Of a stretch of DNA of 6,676 nt, positions 5,497-6,676 are shown piece after piece. The stretch is from the NCBI GenBank assembly GCA_041908065.1, contig JAYRGC010000007.1, positions 1-6,676 on the forward strand, in the 5' to 3' direction. This DNA is from JAYRGC01 sp041908065. GTDB taxonomy: Bacteria > Pseudomonadota > Alphaproteobacteria > UBA9219. Position numbers and translations under genes: made by a program. The notes beneath the pieces were generated by a model. It made no database searches, was not told the DNA's origin, and saw nothing but the letters and a program-made list of their open reading frames with translations. The stretch's first letter is position 1. Every line of letters begins with the position of its first letter.

Positions 5497-5511
5497 GTAA
5501 ACAATGTTAAC
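5497..5511. promoter_or_regulatory. CtrA-like box 2, inverted relative to box 1
   Basis: GTAAACAATGTTAAC is close to the reverse complement of box 1, with a spacer shorter by one base (minus strand: TTAA-N6-TTAC). The two boxes are separated by 29 bp. The 6-nt spacing departs from the CtrA consensus of 7, so binding is less certain than for box 1. Confidence 0.45.
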
Positions 5512-5515
5512 GCCG

Positions 5516-5521
5516 CATAAT
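5516..5521 (+). promoter_or_regulatory. Candidate -10 for the divergent PRTase-like gene
   Basis: CATAAT matches TATAAT at 5 of 6 bases. No sigma-70 -35 is present; instead CtrA-like box 2 covers the -35 zone, the position expected for an activator. The start codon lies about 65 nt downstream. Confidence 0.4.
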
Positions 5522-5586
5522 TAGGGGTTTTGCGTCAATCGATTAGAGGCTAGTTTCAAGCATCCAATGTTCCACGGAGAACGAAT

Positions 5587-6510
5587 ATGTCAGACGCTTC
5601 CAGCGAGATAGTCAGGATGATCCACGACACCAAGGCGTTGTCGATATGGAGCCGAGAAAAAGGGCCGGTGTTCTGGTACGCCGCCGGAGTGCCCGGGCCG
5701 TTTTTCGTCAACACCGAGTTTGTCATCGGCCCCGACGTGGCGGCGCGGCTGCTGAAGAACATCACCGCGATATTGGCCGAAACCAAGGACATTTCGCAAA
5801 GATCCGAAAAGGTTCGCCAAGCCGTCATGGCCGAATATTCCGCCAGCCCCGCCTATCGTAGGGTGATAGAGCTGATGGCCGAGTTGGCGCGGCGCGAGTT
5901 CCCCGATCTGCGTCAGTCCGTAGTTTCCGGCGGCGAGCGGCGGGACTGGTTTTTCTCCGTTCCCTTGGCCGAAGTCTTGGGGCTTCCGCATCTTTTTCTG
6001 TTCAAGGACAAGACGGCGCATTGCCAGCGGAAATTGCAAGGCGGCGAAAAGGCGTTGCACGTCACGGATCTTATAAACAACGCGGCCAGCTATTTCGACG
6101 CATGGTTTCCCGCGCTGGAGAAGTCCGGAAACCCTTGCCTCGGCACGGTATGCGTGAACAGCAGGGGCGTGGGCGCGGAAAAGCTGAAAAACGCCGGAGT
6201 GAAGGCCGCCGCGATGAACGTGATCGACGCCGGATATTTCGAAAAGCTGGCCTCGGCGGGATTGATCTCCAAAGACACGGCGGAGGAAATCAAAACCTAT
6301 TTCGCCTCGGCGCAGGAGTGGGGGAGACGCTATCTTACCCGCGACGTCGGAGTGTTCGACGTCGAAGGGCTGGACGACAAGTCTTTCGAGCGGCTGCGGG
6401 CGTTTTTCGCCAACGATCCGTGGGAAATGAAAAAAGGCAACGAGGAATTCTTCGCTAAAATGGCGGAATTGATAAAGGGAAGACAGCAAAACCTGAGGGC
6501 GTGTTCGTAA
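5587..6510 (+). CDS. Orotate phosphoribosyltransferase-like (PRT fold) protein
   Basis: 307 residues, ATG with GGAG at 5576-5579 (7-nt spacing). The central part reads as a type I phosphoribosyltransferase fold of the PyrE kind: 'SVVSGGERRDWFFSVPLAEV' (111-130) followed by 'LGLPHLFLFKDKT' (131-143), comparable to the OPRT 'GG..AGIPFA..LA..LGLP..YVRK' stretch, then the strand-loop 'ALHVTDLINNAAS' (156-168) in place of the PRPP loop VVxDDVxTTGGS. The second acidic residue (Asp161) is present, but the first is Thr160 and the Thr-Gly pair is missing. About 110 N-terminal residues and about 115 C-terminal residues (helical, charged) make it longer than OPRT (about 215). No signal peptide or membrane segment is seen. 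It is divergent from ctrA and may share its control region. An enzyme with altered specificity or a non-catalytic PRT-like regulator are both possible; the substrate is unknown. Confidence 0.75.
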   Translation: MSDASSEIVRMIHDTKALSIWSREKGPVFWYAAGVPGPFFVNTEFVIGPDVAARLLKNITAILAETKDISQRSEKVRQAVMAEYSASPAYRRVIELMAELARREFPDLRQSVVSGGERRDWFFSVPLAEVLGLPHLFLFKDKTAHCQRKLQGGEKALHVTDLINNAASYFDAWFPALEKSGNPCLGTVCVNSRGVGAEKLKNAGVKAAAMNVIDAGYFEKLASAGLISKDTAEEIKTYFASAQEWGRRYLTRDVGVFDVEGLDDKSFERLRAFFANDPWEMKKGNEEFFAKMAELIKGRQQNLRACS

Positions 6511-6599
6511 TGGATCTTATGCGAAACTAATGGGCATTGCCTTCCCAAAAGAAATCTACAGCTAAGTGCCGTCATGCTAAGTATGCAGCCGAATGCGCC
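6511..6599. other. Short intergenic stretch before the right repeat
   Basis: I see no gene here. CATGC-TAA-GTATG (near 6573-6585) can form a weak 5-bp stem with one wobble pair and has no T-tract. GCCGTCAT occurs twice (near 6568 and 6597), the second at the edge of the palindromic repeat. Confidence 0.4.
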
Positions 6600-6676
6600 G
6601 TCATTGCGAGCCGCCCCTTGGCGGCGAAGCAATCCAGAGCCGTTGCTCCATAAGGTCTGGATTGCTTCGCCGCCAA
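6600..6676. repeat. Second copy of the palindromic repeat, cut by the window end
   Basis: It begins with the outer arm GTCATTGCGAGCCGCC (6600-6615), followed by 59 bp (6616-6674) identical to 1-59: arms at 6620-6638 and 6656-6674, extendable by 2 bp through TT 6618-6619 and AA 6675-6676. It has the same orientation as the left copy, so the two form direct repeats about 6.6 kb apart. The strong hairpin could also act as a 3' end for the PRTase-like transcript, but it has no U-tract. Confidence 0.85.

Noticed and set aside
5590..6489. 299-codon open frame on the minus strand opposite the PRTase-like gene
   Set aside because: It is an antisense shadow of a gene with good start, Shine-Dalgarno sequence and recognisable fold on the plus strand; its composition (His/Arg/Gly/Pro rich) is that of a reverse-frame artefact.

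Overview
The window looks like chromosomal DNA of an alphaproteobacterium with moderately high GC. The evidence is a canonical CtrA cell-cycle regulator whose control region has CtrA-like boxes and two GANTC (CcrM-type) sites, an alphaproteobacterial RpoH next to rluD, and a dispersed palindromic repeat of the 'GTCATTGCGAGCCGCC...GAAGCAATCC' type at both window edges. I cannot assign a genus. The sequence was read by eye, so family assignments rest on recognised motifs and not on searches.

Layout: 1-108 is the right part of a palindromic repeat. 109-415 has no confident gene. From 416 to 5383 six genes lie head to tail on the minus strand, in transcription order: ctrA (cell-cycle response regulator), rluD (23S rRNA pseudouridine synthase), a strongly diverged sigma-70-family protein, rpoH (heat-shock sigma factor), recR (recombinational repair) and rplS (ribosomal protein L19). 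5384-5586 is a divergent control region between ctrA and a plus-strand gene (5587-6510) for an orotate-phosphoribosyltransferase-like protein. 6511-6599 is non-coding, and the window ends inside a second copy of the repeat in the same orientation.

The minus-strand genes mix regulation (CtrA, RpoH, the sigma paralogue) with housekeeping (RluD, L19, RecR). Spacings of about 45-140 bp, and hairpins before recR and rplS, suggest partly independent expression instead of one tight operon.

Most notable points: (1) recR has no ATG, GTG or TTG start that gives a full-length protein, but an ATC codon 7 nt after GGAG would give exactly the family length. (2) A degenerate sigma-like protein sits between rluD and rpoH and has lost key region 2 residues while keeping a region 4 helix-turn-helix. 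(3) The ctrA / PRTase-like control region has an inverted pair of CtrA-like boxes and two GANTC sites. (4) The phosphoribosyltransferase-like protein has an altered PRPP loop.
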